From contig DIXX01000016.1 of the NCBI GenBank assembly GCA_002428805.1, positions 29,749 through 51,794 on the forward strand: a DNA stretch of 22,046 nt, given 5' to 3'. A program made the translations under genes and the position numbers. Positions 1 to 8,155 of this stretch are shown in pieces; positions within the stretch are counted from its first letter, which is position 1, and each line of letters starts with the position of its first letter. Below the pieces are notes generated by a model. It saw only the letters and a program-made list of their open reading frames with translations. It ran no database searches and was not told the DNA's origin. This DNA is from Cetobacterium sp. UBA6069. Lineage in GTDB: Bacteria; Fusobacteriota; Fusobacteriia; Fusobacteriales; Fusobacteriaceae.

Positions 1-111
1 AAAAAAAATATTAATAATTTTCTAGGAAAATATTTAATACTTATGATATAATTTATTTATAGTACATAGAATTTTCTTTTATTCTTTGTATGCTTTTCTT
101 TAAAAATATTA

Positions 112-157
112 TTGATTTAATGAACTAAGTGTGAAATAATATTACATATATTTCACA
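112..157 (+). promoter_or_regulatory. Putative promoter and operator-like inverted repeat upstream of the EIIA gene
   Basis: A possible sigma-70 promoter is TTGATT (112-117), 17 bases, AATAAT (135-140), with a TG one base upstream of the -10. Lying over the -10 and the expected start is an inverted repeat: TGTGAAATA (130-138) against TATTTCACA (149-157), a 9-bp match with a 10-base centre. Its position would suit a repressor site or a leader hairpin. A second, alternative extended -10 (TGATATAAT, 44-52) lies upstream. Which promoter is used is inference; the repeat itself is directly visible. Confidence 0.4.
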
Positions 158-181
158 TTTAATTTGAAAGGAGATTTGACT

Positions 182-679
182 ATGGGATTATTTGATTTCT
201 TTAAAAAGAAAAAAGAGGATGAGTGGTTCAATATTTACTCACCATTAAACGGAAAAGTTATTCCTTTAAGCGAAATACCTGATGACGCTTTCTCTCAAAA
301 AATGATTGGAGACGGATGTGGGATTGATCCTACTGAGGGAGCTATCTGCTCACCTGTAGCTGGAGAAATTGATATTTTCGCTACTAACCACGCAGTTAGT
401 TTCGAGGTTTCTAACGGACTTGAGTTAATCGTTCACTTTGGTATTGACACAGTAAAATTAAACGGAGAAGGATTCACTAGAATCGCTGAACCTGGATCAA
501 CTGTAGAGGTTAAAGATGAGCTTATTAAATACGATTTAGCTTACATTAAAGAAAATGCTAAATCAACTAAAACTCCTGTTATAATTGCTAACATGGACCA
601 AGTTGAAGCATTAGAAGTTGTTGCTTCTGGGGATGTTAAAATAGGAGACCTTTTAATGAGAGTTAAAATCAAAAAGTAA
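182..679 (+). CDS. crr: PTS system glucose-type EIIA component
   Basis: This is a 165-residue soluble EIIA-Glc domain, the phosphocarrier that takes phosphate from HPr and passes it to an EIIB domain of sugar permeases; in many bacteria it is also a regulator. The family is shown by the SPLNGKVIPLSEIPDDAF stretch (residues about 20-37), the CSPVAGEI turn (56-63), His70 in NHAVSF and the phosphorylatable His85 in LIVHFGIDTVKLNGEGF. The start is the ATG at 182, preceded by AAAGGAGA seven bases upstream; an upstream in-frame TTG at 164 sits within that ribosome binding site and is rejected. It is a stand-alone EIIA: no HPr, EI or permease gene is adjacent, so it probably serves permeases encoded elsewhere. 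A terminator follows. The gene name crr is by homology; a trans-acting EIIA for another glucose-family permease is possible. Confidence 0.9.
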   Translation: MGLFDFFKKKKEDEWFNIYSPLNGKVIPLSEIPDDAFSQKMIGDGCGIDPTEGAICSPVAGEIDIFATNHAVSFEVSNGLELIVHFGIDTVKLNGEGFTRIAEPGSTVEVKDELIKYDLAYIKENAKSTKTPVIIANMDQVEALEVVASGDVKIGDLLMRVKIKK

Positions 680-686
680 TTTTTTT

Positions 687-738
687 AAGAAGGCGCCTCT
701 TTATTATTTTAAATAAAGATGGTGCCTTTCTTTAATTT
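687..738 (+). terminator. Rho-independent terminator after the EIIA gene
   Basis: The arms AAGGCGCCTCTTTAT and ATAAAGATGGTGCCTT (690-728) pair with one G-T pair and one bulge, followed by TCTTTAATTTT. It separates the EIIA gene from the fumarase operon. I see no clear sigma-70 promoter between it and the fumarase start at 778, so readthrough may matter. Confidence 0.8.
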
Positions 739-777
739 TATAGACAAAAAAGCATACACGGAATTAAGGAGGAAAAA

Positions 778-1620
778 ATGAAAGTACTAGATTTGGATTT
801 AGTTACTAATGAGGTGGCTAGACTTTGTATTGAAGCTAACTATTTTATAGGTAGCGATGTTCTTAAAAAAATTAAAGAATGTCAAACTACTGAAACAAGT
901 GAGTTGGGTAAAGTTATTTTAAGTCAAATTATTGAAAATGATGAGATTGCAGCTAGGGATAATGTTCCTATGTGTCAAGACACTGGTCTCGTTGTTATAT
1001 TTTTAGAAATTGGAACAGAAGTTAAAATCAATGGAGATATCTACTCTGCTATAAACGCTGGAGTTGCAAAAGGATATAAAGATGGTTATTTAAGAAAGTC
1101 TGTTATAAAACATCCACTTGATAGAATAAATACTCAAGATAATACTCCTGCTGTTATCCATACTAAACTCATCCCTGGATCAGATAAAGTTAAAATAATA
1201 GTTGCTCCTAAAGGTGGAGGATCTGAAAATATGAGTACATTAAAAATGTTTAAACCTGCTGATGGAGTTGAAGGTATAAAAAAATTCGTAGTAGATAGTA
1301 TTAAAAACGCTGGTGGAAACCCTTGCCCTCCAATTGTTGTTGGAGTTGGTATTGGAGGAAACTTTGAAAGATGTGCTGAATTAGCTAAAGAAGCTCTTTT
1401 AAGAGAGATTGATGATATTAATCCTGATCCTATCGCTAGTGCTTTAGAAGCAGAACTCCTAAAGTTAATTAATGATACAAATGTTGGCCCTCAAGGGCTT
1501 GGTGGAAAAACAACTGCTTTAGCTGTTAAGGTTGAAACTCAAGCTTGCCATTTTGCATCTTTACCTGTTGCAGTTAACTTGAATTGTCATGCCGCTAGAC
1601 ATAAGGAGGTTACATTATGA
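778..1620 (+). CDS. Fumarate hydratase class I, alpha subunit
   Basis: This 280-residue protein is the catalytic, iron-sulfur half of the two-subunit class I fumarase, which interconverts fumarate and malate. The MCQDTG motif (65-70), NPCPPIVVGVGIGG (181-194), GLGGKTTALAV (240-250) and the terminal NCHAARH (269-275) are hallmarks of the family. By comparison with known class I enzymes, Cys66, Cys183 and Cys270 are the likely [4Fe-4S] ligands (inference). It has a good AAGGAGG site and overlaps the beta subunit by ATGA, so the two are translationally coupled. L(+)-tartrate dehydratase shares this architecture, but the malic enzyme downstream favours fumarase. The cluster suggests a fumarate-malate-pyruvate branch for C4-acid use or fumarate supply. 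Confidence 0.9.
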   Translation: MKVLDLDLVTNEVARLCIEANYFIGSDVLKKIKECQTTETSELGKVILSQIIENDEIAARDNVPMCQDTGLVVIFLEIGTEVKINGDIYSAINAGVAKGYKDGYLRKSVIKHPLDRINTQDNTPAVIHTKLIPGSDKVKIIVAPKGGGSENMSTLKMFKPADGVEGIKKFVVDSIKNAGGNPCPPIVVGVGIGGNFERCAELAKEALLREIDDINPDPIASALEAELLKLINDTNVGPQGLGGKTTALAVKVETQACHFASLPVAVNLNCHAARHKEVTL

Positions 1621-2159
1621 TTAAATTGACTACTCCATTAAAAGATGAAGATATCAAAAAATTAAAATCAGGTGATGCTGTTTCTATAACAGGAGTTATA
1701 TATACAGCTAGAGATGCCGCTCATGCTAGACTTATTAAACTTTTAGAAGAGGGTAAAGAACTACCTTTTGATGTAAAAGGTCAAATTATATACTATGCTG
1801 GACCTACTCCCGCAAAACCTGGTCAACCTATTGGAAGCTGTGGTCCTACAACTAGCTATAGAATGGATTCATACTCACCCGATATTTTAGATCAAGGCCT
1901 TAAAGGTATGATTGGAAAAGGTGCTAGAGACCAAAAAGTTAGAGACTCTATTGTTAAAAATGGAGCTATCTATTTTGCAGCTGTTGGTGGAGCTGCTGCA
2001 CTTATAGCTAAATCTGTTAAAAGTAGTGAAATTATTGCCTATGAAGATCTTGGTGCTGAAGCTATAAGAAAACTTGAAGTTATTGATTTCCCAGCTATCG
2101 TTATCAACGATACTGAAGGAAATGATTTATACGAAATCGCTAGAAATAGCTCAAAATAA
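1617..2159 (+). CDS. Fumarate hydratase class I, beta subunit
   Basis: This is the 180-residue C-terminal half of class I fumarase, of the usual length for a separate beta subunit. Visible family features are YYAGPTPAKPGQPIGSCGPTT (about residues 59-79), the RMD that follows, GMIGKGARD and YFAAVGGAAALIAK. The GPTT/RMD and KGA segments line the substrate pocket at the interface with the alpha subunit. The start overlaps the alpha stop by four bases (ATGA), with AAGGAGG just upstream inside the alpha gene. As for the alpha subunit, tartrate dehydratase beta is the alternative assignment. Confidence 0.9.
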   Translation: MIKLTTPLKDEDIKKLKSGDAVSITGVIYTARDAAHARLIKLLEEGKELPFDVKGQIIYYAGPTPAKPGQPIGSCGPTTSYRMDSYSPDILDQGLKGMIGKGARDQKVRDSIVKNGAIYFAAVGGAAALIAKSVKSSEIIAYEDLGAEAIRKLEVIDFPAIVINDTEGNDLYEIARNSSK

Positions 2160-2193
2160 ATAAAAAATAAATTTAATTAAAGGGGTAATTTTT

Positions 2194-3369
2194 ATGTCTA
2201 CAGTTTTTGAAAAATCTTTAGAATTACACGAAACTCACTTAGGGAAAATTGAAGTAATTTCTAAAGTTGCAGTTACAAATAAAGAGGAACTAAGTCTTGC
2301 TTACTCTCCTGGGGTTGCTGCGCCTTGTTTAGCAATTAAAGAAGATGTAGAAAATGTTTATAAATATACATCAAAAGGAAATATGGTAGCAGTCGTAACT
2401 GATGGTTCTGCTGTTTTAGGATTGGGAAATATCGGTCCAGAAGCTGCTCTTCCTGTTATGGAAGGTAAGGCTATTCTTTTCAAACAATTTGCTGGTGTTG
2501 ACGCCTTCCCAATATGTTTAGACACTCAAGATACAGAGGAAATTATAAAAGCTGTTAAACTTATTGCACCTGGTTTTGGTGGAATAAATCTTGAGGATAT
2601 CTCTGCTCCTAGATGTGTTGAAATTGAAACTAGACTTAAAGAAGAGTTAGATATTCCTGTTTTCCATGACGATCAACACGGAACTGCAATTGTTGTTGTT
2701 GCGGCTCTTATAAACTCTTTTAAATTAGTTAATAAATCATTTGAAAGTGCTAAGTTTGTTGTTAGTGGTGCTGGAGCGGCTGGAAGTTCTATCATCAAGC
2801 TTCTTATTAAAATGGGAGCTAAAGATATCGTTGTTAATGACATTGATGGAATTATAAATAAAGATGATAAAACTACGTATAATTTCCTAAAATCAGAGAT
2901 TGCCGATATTACGAACCCTGACAATATTAAAGGTGGTCTTAAAGAAGCTGTAGATGGAAGAGATGTCTTTATTGGAGTTTCTGCTGCAAATATACTTTCA
3001 ATTGATATGGTAAAGAGTATGAATAAAGATTCTATCGTATTTGCTATGGCTAATCCTAGTCCTGAAATCATGCCTGAAGATGCTATCGCTGGTGGAGCTA
3101 AAATTGTCGGAACAGGAAGATCTGATTATCCAAATCAAGTTAATAATGTTTTAGCGTTCCCTGGAATATTCAGAGGAGCTTTAGATGCTAAAGCTAAAAA
3201 AATAACAGAAGAGATGAAAATTGCTGCTGCTGTTGGAATTGCTAAACTCGTTTCTGAAGAAGAGTTAACTGCAGAGTATGTTATTCCTAATGCTTTTGAT
3301 TCTAGAGTTGCTGCAGTAGTTGCAAACGAAGTTAAAAGAATTGCTAAAGAGCAAAATATCACAAGATAA
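2194..3369 (+). CDS. Malic enzyme, NAD(P)-dependent, short bacterial form
   Basis: At 391 residues this is a short single-domain-pair malic enzyme, which oxidatively decarboxylates malate to pyruvate, CO2 and NAD(P)H. The N-terminal malic domain carries [11 protein letters not shown] with the catalytic Tyr37, the KAILFK segment with catalytic Lys92, and the metal-binding acids in [10 protein letters not shown] and FHDDQHGTA. The Rossmann domain has SGAGAAGSS. No phosphotransacetylase-like extension is present, unlike the long MaeB. It lies 34 bases after the fumarase beta gene with its own AAAGGGG site, so fumarate can be turned into pyruvate by one transcript. Cofactor preference (NAD or NADP) cannot be read with confidence. 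Confidence 0.93.
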   Translation: MSTVFEKSLELHETHLGKIEVISKVAVTNKEELSLAYSPGVAAPCLAIKEDVENVYKYTSKGNMVAVVTDGSAVLGLGNIGPEAALPVMEGKAILFKQFAGVDAFPICLDTQDTEEIIKAVKLIAPGFGGINLEDISAPRCVEIETRLKEELDIPVFHDDQHGTAIVVVAALINSFKLVNKSFESAKFVVSGAGAAGSSIIKLLIKMGAKDIVVNDIDGIINKDDKTTYNFLKSEIADITNPDNIKGGLKEAVDGRDVFIGVSAANILSIDMVKSMNKDSIVFAMANPSPEIMPEDAIAGGAKIVGTGRSDYPNQVNNVLAFPGIFRGALDAKAKKITEEMKIAAAVGIAKLVSEEELTAEYVIPNAFDSRVAAVVANEVKRIAKEQNITR

Positions 3370-3380
3370 ATTATAAAAGA

Positions 3381-3417
3381 GAGTGGCCCTAAAATTTAAG
3401 GCCACTCATTTTATTTA
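3381..3417. terminator. Bidirectional terminator between converging operons
   Basis: GAGTGGCC (3381-3388) pairs with GGCCACTC (3400-3407). There is a T-rich tail on the plus side (ATTTTATTTATT) and, on the minus side, CTTTTATAATTT. It serves both the malic enzyme operon and the CNNM-type gene, whose stop codon lies at its right edge. Confidence 0.8.
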
Positions 3418-4712
3418 TTCTCTTCATTATCTTCTGACTTTTCATCCTCTTTTATTACTAATAGTTGGTCTATTTTAAAATTATCAACGTCTACAACTTC
3501 AAAACTATAACCATTGTATTCTATATGTGCTCCTTTTTTAGGAATACTTTTCAACATATACATTATAAATCCTGCTATCGTTTCGTAACTATCTTCTTCA
3601 GGGAAAGATTCTATTTCTAAAACTTTTTTTACATCCTCAACAGCTGTAACTCCATCAATTAGCCAAGATCCATCACTTCTTTTAATTATATATTCCTCTT
3701 GCATAGGATATACTACATCTCCCATTAAAGTAGACACTACATCATTTAGAGTTATTACTCCAACAACATGAGCATATTCATTTAAAATAACTGCAAAATC
3801 CTCTCTTGCCTCATTAAATCTATCAAGCATCTCAGATAAAGTTAAAGTATTTGGTATAATTAAAATATTTCTATTTGTTATCTCTTTTATATTTTGAAGT
3901 CCACTCAATTCACCTTTTAGTATTCTTGGAAGAATATCTTTTGATCCTACATAACCGTATATAGAATCTATATCACTTTCACAAACCAAAAATTTTGAAT
4001 GTGGATACTCTGCTATCTTCTGCTTTATACTTTCCTCTGTCTCCTCTAAAGTAAAGTATATTATTTCGTCTCTCGTTGTCATTGCTGACGAAACCCATCT
4101 TTGCTCTAATTCAAATACATTTTCAATCAGATGGTGCTCTTTTGTATGAACAACTCCTGAGGCTGCTCCTGCATCAACTAATGCAAATATATCATCATGA
4201 GTTATCAATTCATCTCTTGAAATTGGCGTATCAAAGATTTTAAATACTAAGTTAGCAACCCCATTAAAAATCCAAACAATAGGTGTTAGCAATTTTATAG
4301 TAAAACTCATTGGATTAACAAGAGTTACTGCTATTCTTTCAGGATAAACCATTGCCAATCTTTTCGGAATCAAATCAGCAAACTCAACAAAAGCACCTGT
4401 TACAAATGCAAATGATATTAAAAATACAATTGTTGGATTAGAAATATATTTACTTAAAATTGGGCTTAATATCCCATCCCCTATTATACCTGCTAATATT
4501 GCAACAATATTTAGTCCAATTTGAACTGTTGTAAAAAAGTTTCCAGGATTACTCTGTAAATCGATTACTTTTTTAGCGTTGCTATTCCCTTCATCTACTA
4601 ATAGTTGTAATTTTATTTTTCTAGCCCCGGCTAGTGATATCTCTGCCATCGAGAAAAAAGCACTTATTAAAATTAAAAATATTATAAATACAATTTTTTC
4701 TGCTATTCCCAT
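3411..4712 (-). CDS. CNNM/CorC-type membrane protein with CBS domains (HlyC/CorC family)
   Basis: This 433-residue protein has the standard CNNM/CorC order. An N-terminal DUF21 membrane domain spans roughly residues 1-190, with hydrophobic segments starting at IVFIIFLILISAFFSMAEISL. A CBS pair covers about 200-330, and a CorC_HlyC (transporter-associated) domain about 345-420. It ends in an acidic tail (EDEKSEDNEENK). Family members are implicated in magnesium or divalent-cation efflux or homeostasis, and older annotations as hemolysins are misleading. AAAGGAGA precedes the ATG by seven bases. The start lies 10 bases inside the end of dapF, so the two genes are co-transcribed and probably coupled. 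The substrate is not deducible from sequence. Confidence 0.88.
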   Translation of the reverse strand: MGIAEKIVFIIFLILISAFFSMAEISLAGARKIKLQLLVDEGNSNAKKVIDLQSNPGNFFTTVQIGLNIVAILAGIIGDGILSPILSKYISNPTIVFLISFAFVTGAFVEFADLIPKRLAMVYPERIAVTLVNPMSFTIKLLTPIVWIFNGVANLVFKIFDTPISRDELITHDDIFALVDAGAASGVVHTKEHHLIENVFELEQRWVSSAMTTRDEIIYFTLEETEESIKQKIAEYPHSKFLVCESDIDSIYGYVGSKDILPRILKGELSGLQNIKEITNRNILIIPNTLTLSEMLDRFNEAREDFAVILNEYAHVVGVITLNDVVSTLMGDVVYPMQEEYIIKRSDGSWLIDGVTAVEDVKKVLEIESFPEEDSYETIAGFIMYMLKSIPKKGAHIEYNGYSFEVVDVDNFKIDQLLVIKEDEKSEDNEENK

Positions 4713-5533
4713 TCTATCTCTCCTTTAAATGTGGTCTCTGCCGACCCTGTCATAAAAACTTCATCTCCAATTATTTTAATTTTCAATATTCCCCCTTCTG
4801 TTTCTACTATTACTTCCTCATCTACCATTCCTAATAAATTAGCAATGTAAGCCCCTGAGCAAGACCCCGTTCCACAAGCAAGTGTTCTTCCTGCGCCTCT
4901 TTCCCAAGTTTTTATTTTTATTTTATTTCTTTCTAAAATCTCTATAAAGTTTACATTTATTCTCTTCGGGAACAACGAGTGTTTTTCCATCTCTTCTCCA
5001 ATACTATTTATATCAACTTTTTCTAAATCGTCTTCTATTATTACTGCGTGAGGTACTCCTATTAATACTGCAGAGTATTCTAACTCTTTTCCTTTTATCG
5101 ATATTTTTTCATTCAACACTCTTTCAGTATTTAAACTTACTGGAATCTCTTTAGGACTCATTCTTGCTATTCCCATATAAATAGTTACCTCTTTAACAAC
5201 ATCATTATCCACTGTTAAATATGCTGTTTTTACTCCATCACCTGTTTCAATTTTTATTTCATCTGTATTTACAAGCTCTTCTTCATATACAAATTTCGAA
5301 AAACATCTAATTCCATTTCCACACATCTCACCTTTTGATCCATCCGAATTATAATAGACCATTTTTATATCTGCCACGTCACTTTTTTCGGCAATCATTA
5401 AGCCATCGCCACCAATACCATAACGTCTATTACAAAGCTGTTTAGCCATTGTTGAATAGTCTTCATAAGTATTTCTTATCCCATCTAATAGTATAAAATC
5501 ATTTCCTGCACCTTGCATTTTGTTAAATTTCAT
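4703..5533 (-). CDS. dapF: Diaminopimelate epimerase
   Basis: This 276-residue protein converts LL-diaminopimelate to meso-diaminopimelate in lysine and peptidoglycan precursor synthesis. The N-terminal MQGAGNDFILLDG motif is present. Both catalytic cysteine motifs are intact: GEMCGNGIRCF in the N-terminal half and ACGTGSCSGA in the C-terminal half. The start is set at the ATG at 5533, with GAGGTG seven bases upstream; a TTG at 5539 would sit on the binding site. It is followed by the overlapping CNNM-type gene, and no other lysine-pathway gene is adjacent. If the organism is a fusobacterium, whose peptidoglycan can contain lanthionine, the epimerase may also act in that context (inference). 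Confidence 0.95.
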   Translation of the reverse strand: MKFNKMQGAGNDFILLDGIRNTYEDYSTMAKQLCNRRYGIGGDGLMIAEKSDVADIKMVYYNSDGSKGEMCGNGIRCFSKFVYEEELVNTDEIKIETGDGVKTAYLTVDNDVVKEVTIYMGIARMSPKEIPVSLNTERVLNEKISIKGKELEYSAVLIGVPHAVIIEDDLEKVDINSIGEEMEKHSLFPKRINVNFIEILERNKIKIKTWERGAGRTLACGTGSCSGAYIANLLGMVDEEVIVETEGGILKIKIIGDEVFMTGSAETTFKGEIEWE

Positions 5534-5575
5534 AATCAATCACCTCATCAAGTTTAAACTATTCTGTTACACTAT

Positions 5576-5604
5576 ATTCTACCCTATCCTTTCAGATAAC
5601 GCAA
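5576..5604 (-). promoter_or_regulatory. Likely sigma-70 promoter of dapF and the CNNM-type gene
   Basis: Read on the minus strand: TTGCGT (5604-5599), 17 bases, TAGAAT (5581-5576). The start codon lies about 43 bases downstream of the -10. Spacing is ideal; the -35 is a partial match. Confidence 0.5.
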
Positions 5605-5628
5605 GCTTTCACTTTTGTTTGATTCTAC

Positions 5629-5657
5629 TTTACTTTTTATATGTTTTATGTTACTAT
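5629..5657 (+). promoter_or_regulatory. Possible promoter of the CLC antiporter gene
   Basis: TTTACT (5629-5634), 17 bases, TACTAT (5652-5657), about 36 bases before the start codon. A TATAAT at about 5669-5674 is closer but would leave almost no leader before the ribosome binding site. Both are weak calls in AT-rich DNA. Confidence 0.35.
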
Positions 5658-5692
5658 TCCCGAGTAATATAATGCATTTTCAAGGAGATTTT

Positions 5693-7282
5693 ATGATTAA
5701 AAAAAGAAATATTCAAAATCATGTAGAACTTCTTCATAAAGAAAATAAGGGATTATATGCTCTTTCAATATTAGTTGGTCTTGTTACTGGAGTTATCGTT
5801 TCAATTTATAGATACGGTCTATCTTTTGCAGAGCATTTAAGAAGCCAATATATTAGCCAAGAGCTTTTGTCTAATCCTATTAAACTTATTTTTATTTGGG
5901 GAATTTTTATAGCAATTGGACTTTTTGTAGATTATATATCTAGAAAATTTCCTACAACCGGAGGAAGTGGAATTCCTCAAGTAAAAGCTTTAATTTTAAG
6001 AAAACTCGATTATCTATTCTGGATGAAAGAACTTTTAATAAAATTTTTTGGTGGTTTACTTGGAATTGGTGCTGGATTATCTCTTGGTAGAGAGGGTCCC
6101 TCTGTACAATTAGGATCATACATCGGATATGGTATAACTAAAGTCTTTAAAAGAGATTATACTGATCAAAAATATTTAGTAACTGCTGGGTCGAGTGCTG
6201 GATTAGCTGGTGCTTTTGGTGCTCCACTATCAGGAGTCATCTTCAGTATGGAAGAACTTCATCGTTTCTTTTCGTCTAAACTTATCATTTGTACGTTTCT
6301 AGCAAGCATCTGTTCAAACTTTATGGCTAGAAGAATCTTTGATATGAATCCATCATTTAATTTATACACTAAATATCCAACGAATATAAATCCTTATCTT
6401 CAATTTTTATTTTTTATAGTATTTGGAGTTATTCTTGCCTTTTGCGGAAAATTCTTCACGCTATCTTTAATAAAAACTCAAGATATTTTTAAAGGTATTA
6501 AATTACCTAGAGCTTTTAAAATTTCATCAGTTATGACACTATCATTTATTATATGTTTTGTTATGCCTGATATTACAGGTGGAGGACATCATTTAGTTGA
6601 AGAACTTCCTCACTTAAATCAAACAATTTTGTTTTTAATGTTTGTATTAATTACTAAGCTTTTCTTTACAACAATCTCATATGCTACAGGTTTTCAGGGT
6701 GGTATTTTCTTACCTATGCTTGTTTTAGGAGCTATTTTAGGTAAGATTTATGCTCTTATTCTTATAAGCAATTTTGGTTTGAGCAATGATTTTATTATTC
6801 ACTATATGATTTTAGGTATGGCTGGATTCTTTGTGGCTGTTGTTAGAGCTCCAATTACTGGTACTATTTTAATTTTAGAAATGACAGGAAGCTTCGATCA
6901 TCTTCTAGCTATTGCTACAATATCTATCGTTGCTTACTACGTAACTGAGCTTTTAAAACTTGAACCAATATATGAAATTCTATATGAAAGAATGCCCAAG
7001 AAAAAAATTGAAGATGATTTAGAAGATGATAGACACGAGCATTTAGATAAAACACTTATTTGTATTCCTGTTTCTGCTGATTCAGAATTTGAAAACAAAT
7101 TAATAAAAGAAATTGAATGGCCAAAACATACTCTTGTTGTAGCTATTAGAAGAGCTGAGGTTGAGTATATACCTAAAGGAAATTCACAAATTTTAGCTGG
7201 TGATGTACTTGTTTTACTACTACCTAGTAAGCTAGCTGATAAATTAAATGAAGACCTATTCAAAATGGGAACATCTCATTAA
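5693..7282 (+). CDS. CLC-type chloride/proton antiporter with C-terminal RCK_C domain
   Basis: This is a 529-residue integral membrane protein. The three CLC selectivity motifs are present: GSGIP (91-95), GREGP (132-136) and GFQGGIFLP in the C-terminal half. Glu134 is the gating glutamate, and MEEL (186-189) supplies the internal proton glutamate. Having both suggests a 2 Cl-/1 H+ antiporter rather than a channel (inference from known CLC structures). About 75 residues after the last membrane segment match the TrkA-C/RCK_C fold (VVAIRRAEVEYIPKGNSQIL, ending in GDVLVLL), a ligand-sensing module found on a subset of prokaryotic CLCs. The ATG at 5693 has AAGGAGA six to ten bases upstream; a longer reading from 5615 adds 26 residues with no binding site and is not favoured. 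Confidence 0.93.
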   Translation: MIKKRNIQNHVELLHKENKGLYALSILVGLVTGVIVSIYRYGLSFAEHLRSQYISQELLSNPIKLIFIWGIFIAIGLFVDYISRKFPTTGGSGIPQVKALILRKLDYLFWMKELLIKFFGGLLGIGAGLSLGREGPSVQLGSYIGYGITKVFKRDYTDQKYLVTAGSSAGLAGAFGAPLSGVIFSMEELHRFFSSKLIICTFLASICSNFMARRIFDMNPSFNLYTKYPTNINPYLQFLFFIVFGVILAFCGKFFTLSLIKTQDIFKGIKLPRAFKISSVMTLSFIICFVMPDITGGGHHLVEELPHLNQTILFLMFVLITKLFFTTISYATGFQGGIFLPMLVLGAILGKIYALILISNFGLSNDFIIHYMILGMAGFFVAVVRAPITGTILILEMTGSFDHLLAIATISIVAYYVTELLKLEPIYEILYERMPKKKIEDDLEDDRHEHLDKTLICIPVSADSEFENKLIKEIEWPKHTLVVAIRRAEVEYIPKGNSQILAGDVLVLLLPSKLADKLNEDLFKMGTSH

Positions 7283-7298
7283 TTTTTTTAGGAAATCA

Positions 7299-7327
7299 TT
7301 GACATTTTTTTTAAATAATTATACTAT
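7299..7327 (+). promoter_or_regulatory. Strong sigma-70 promoter of the fabG-like gene
   Basis: TTGACA (7299-7304), exactly 17 bases, TACTAT (7322-7327). The -35 is a perfect consensus and the ATG lies about 33 bases downstream of the -10. This marks the reductase as its own, well-expressed transcription unit. Confidence 0.8.
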
Positions 7328-7360
7328 TAAATGACACATGTATTTTATAGGAGGATCTAT

Positions 7361-8086
7361 ATGAATAGAATAGAAGGAAAAATTGCTTTAGTAACTGGTG
7401 GAGCTAGAGGAATTGGAAGAACTATAGTAGAAAAATTAGCTTCTGAAGGTGCTGAAATGGTTATCTCTTGTGATATGGGTGAAGCTACTTTCGAACAAAC
7501 AAACGTTAGACACGAAATTTTAAATGTAACTGATAGAGATGCTATTAAAGAATTAGTAAAAAAAATAAAGGATGAATTTGGAAGAGTTGATATCTTAGTT
7601 AATAATGCCGGAATCACAAAGGATGCTCCATTTGTTAGAATGAGTGAAGATGCTTGGGATGCTGTTATCAGCGTTAACTTAAAAGGTGTTTTCAATGTAA
7701 CTCAAGCTGTTGCTCCTTTAATGACTAAAAATAAAAAAGGTTCAATTATAACTATATCATCTGTAGTTGGATTATATGGAAATATAGGACAAGCAAACTA
7801 CTCAGCTACTAAAGGTGGAGTTATTGCTATGACTAAAACTTGGTCTAAAGAGTTAGCAAGAAAAGGAGCTCAAGTAAGAGCTAATTGTGTTGCTCCTGGA
7901 TTTATAGCTACTCCTATGACTGATGTATTACCTGAAGATGTAATTAAAGGAATGCTTGATAGAACAGCTCTAGGAAAATTAGGAATGCCTGAAGATATTG
8001 CTAATGCTGTATTATTCCTTGCAAGTGACGAATCAGCTTATATCACTGGACAAACTATTGAAGTTAGTGGTGGATTAGCACTTTAA
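7361..8086 (+). CDS. fabG: 3-oxoacyl-ACP reductase-like short-chain dehydrogenase
   Basis: This 241-residue classical short-chain dehydrogenase is closest in pattern to FabG, which reduces 3-oxoacyl-ACP with NADPH in fatty acid elongation. The nucleotide motif GGARGIG (13-19), NNAG (81-84), the active-site serine in TISS (131-134), YSATK with Tyr147 and Lys151, and the APGFIATPM turn are all intact. The start is the ATG at 7361 after GGAGGAT; an upstream TTG/ATG in frame is rejected because it lies within the leader. It stands alone rather than in a fab cluster, so an acetoacetyl-CoA reductase role is an alternative; the sequence alone does not separate the two. A strong promoter precedes it and a terminator follows it. 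Confidence 0.85.
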   Translation: MNRIEGKIALVTGGARGIGRTIVEKLASEGAEMVISCDMGEATFEQTNVRHEILNVTDRDAIKELVKKIKDEFGRVDILVNNAGITKDAPFVRMSEDAWDAVISVNLKGVFNVTQAVAPLMTKNKKGSIITISSVVGLYGNIGQANYSATKGGVIAMTKTWSKELARKGAQVRANCVAPGFIATPMTDVLPEDVIKGMLDRTALGKLGMPEDIANAVLFLASDESAYITGQTIEVSGGLAL

Positions 8087-8109
8087 TTTATAACAATTAT
8101 TAAAATTTA

Positions 8110-8145
8110 AAGGCAAGAATTTTATTTCTTGTCTTTCTTTTTTTT
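8110..8145 (+). terminator. Terminator after fabG, abutting the next gene's ribosome binding site
   Basis: AAGGCAAGAA (8110-8119) pairs with TTCTTGTCTT (8126-8135) through one G-T pair, followed by TCTTTTTTTT. The last T is directly followed by GGAGG, the ribosome binding site of the downstream gene. Confidence 0.8.
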
Positions 8146-8155
8146 GGAGGAATTT

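Noticed and set aside
64-90. Leader hairpin ACATAGAAT/ATTCTTTGT before crr
   Set aside because: Short, mismatched and A/T-only; expected by chance in this composition.
130-157. CRP/FNR binding site upstream of crr
   Set aside because: TGTGA and TCACA half-sites are 18 bases apart rather than about 6, so the known site geometry is not met.
778-2159. L(+)-tartrate dehydratase instead of fumarase
   Set aside because: Same fold and subunit layout, but no tartrate transporter or regulator is present and malic enzyme is in the operon, which favours fumarase.
2673-3362. Open frames on the minus strand inside the malic enzyme gene
   Set aside because: They lie wholly within a clearly conserved gene, have no ribosome binding site or family resemblance, and are shadows of the codon pattern.
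3411-4712. Hemolysin toxin
   Set aside because: The HlyC/CorC name is historical; the DUF21-CBS-CorC_HlyC order is that of a cation-homeostasis membrane protein.
5615-5692. N-terminal 26-residue extension of the CLC protein
   Set aside because: A clear AAGGAGA ribosome binding site precedes the ATG at 5693 and overlaps the extension; none precedes the frame at 5615.
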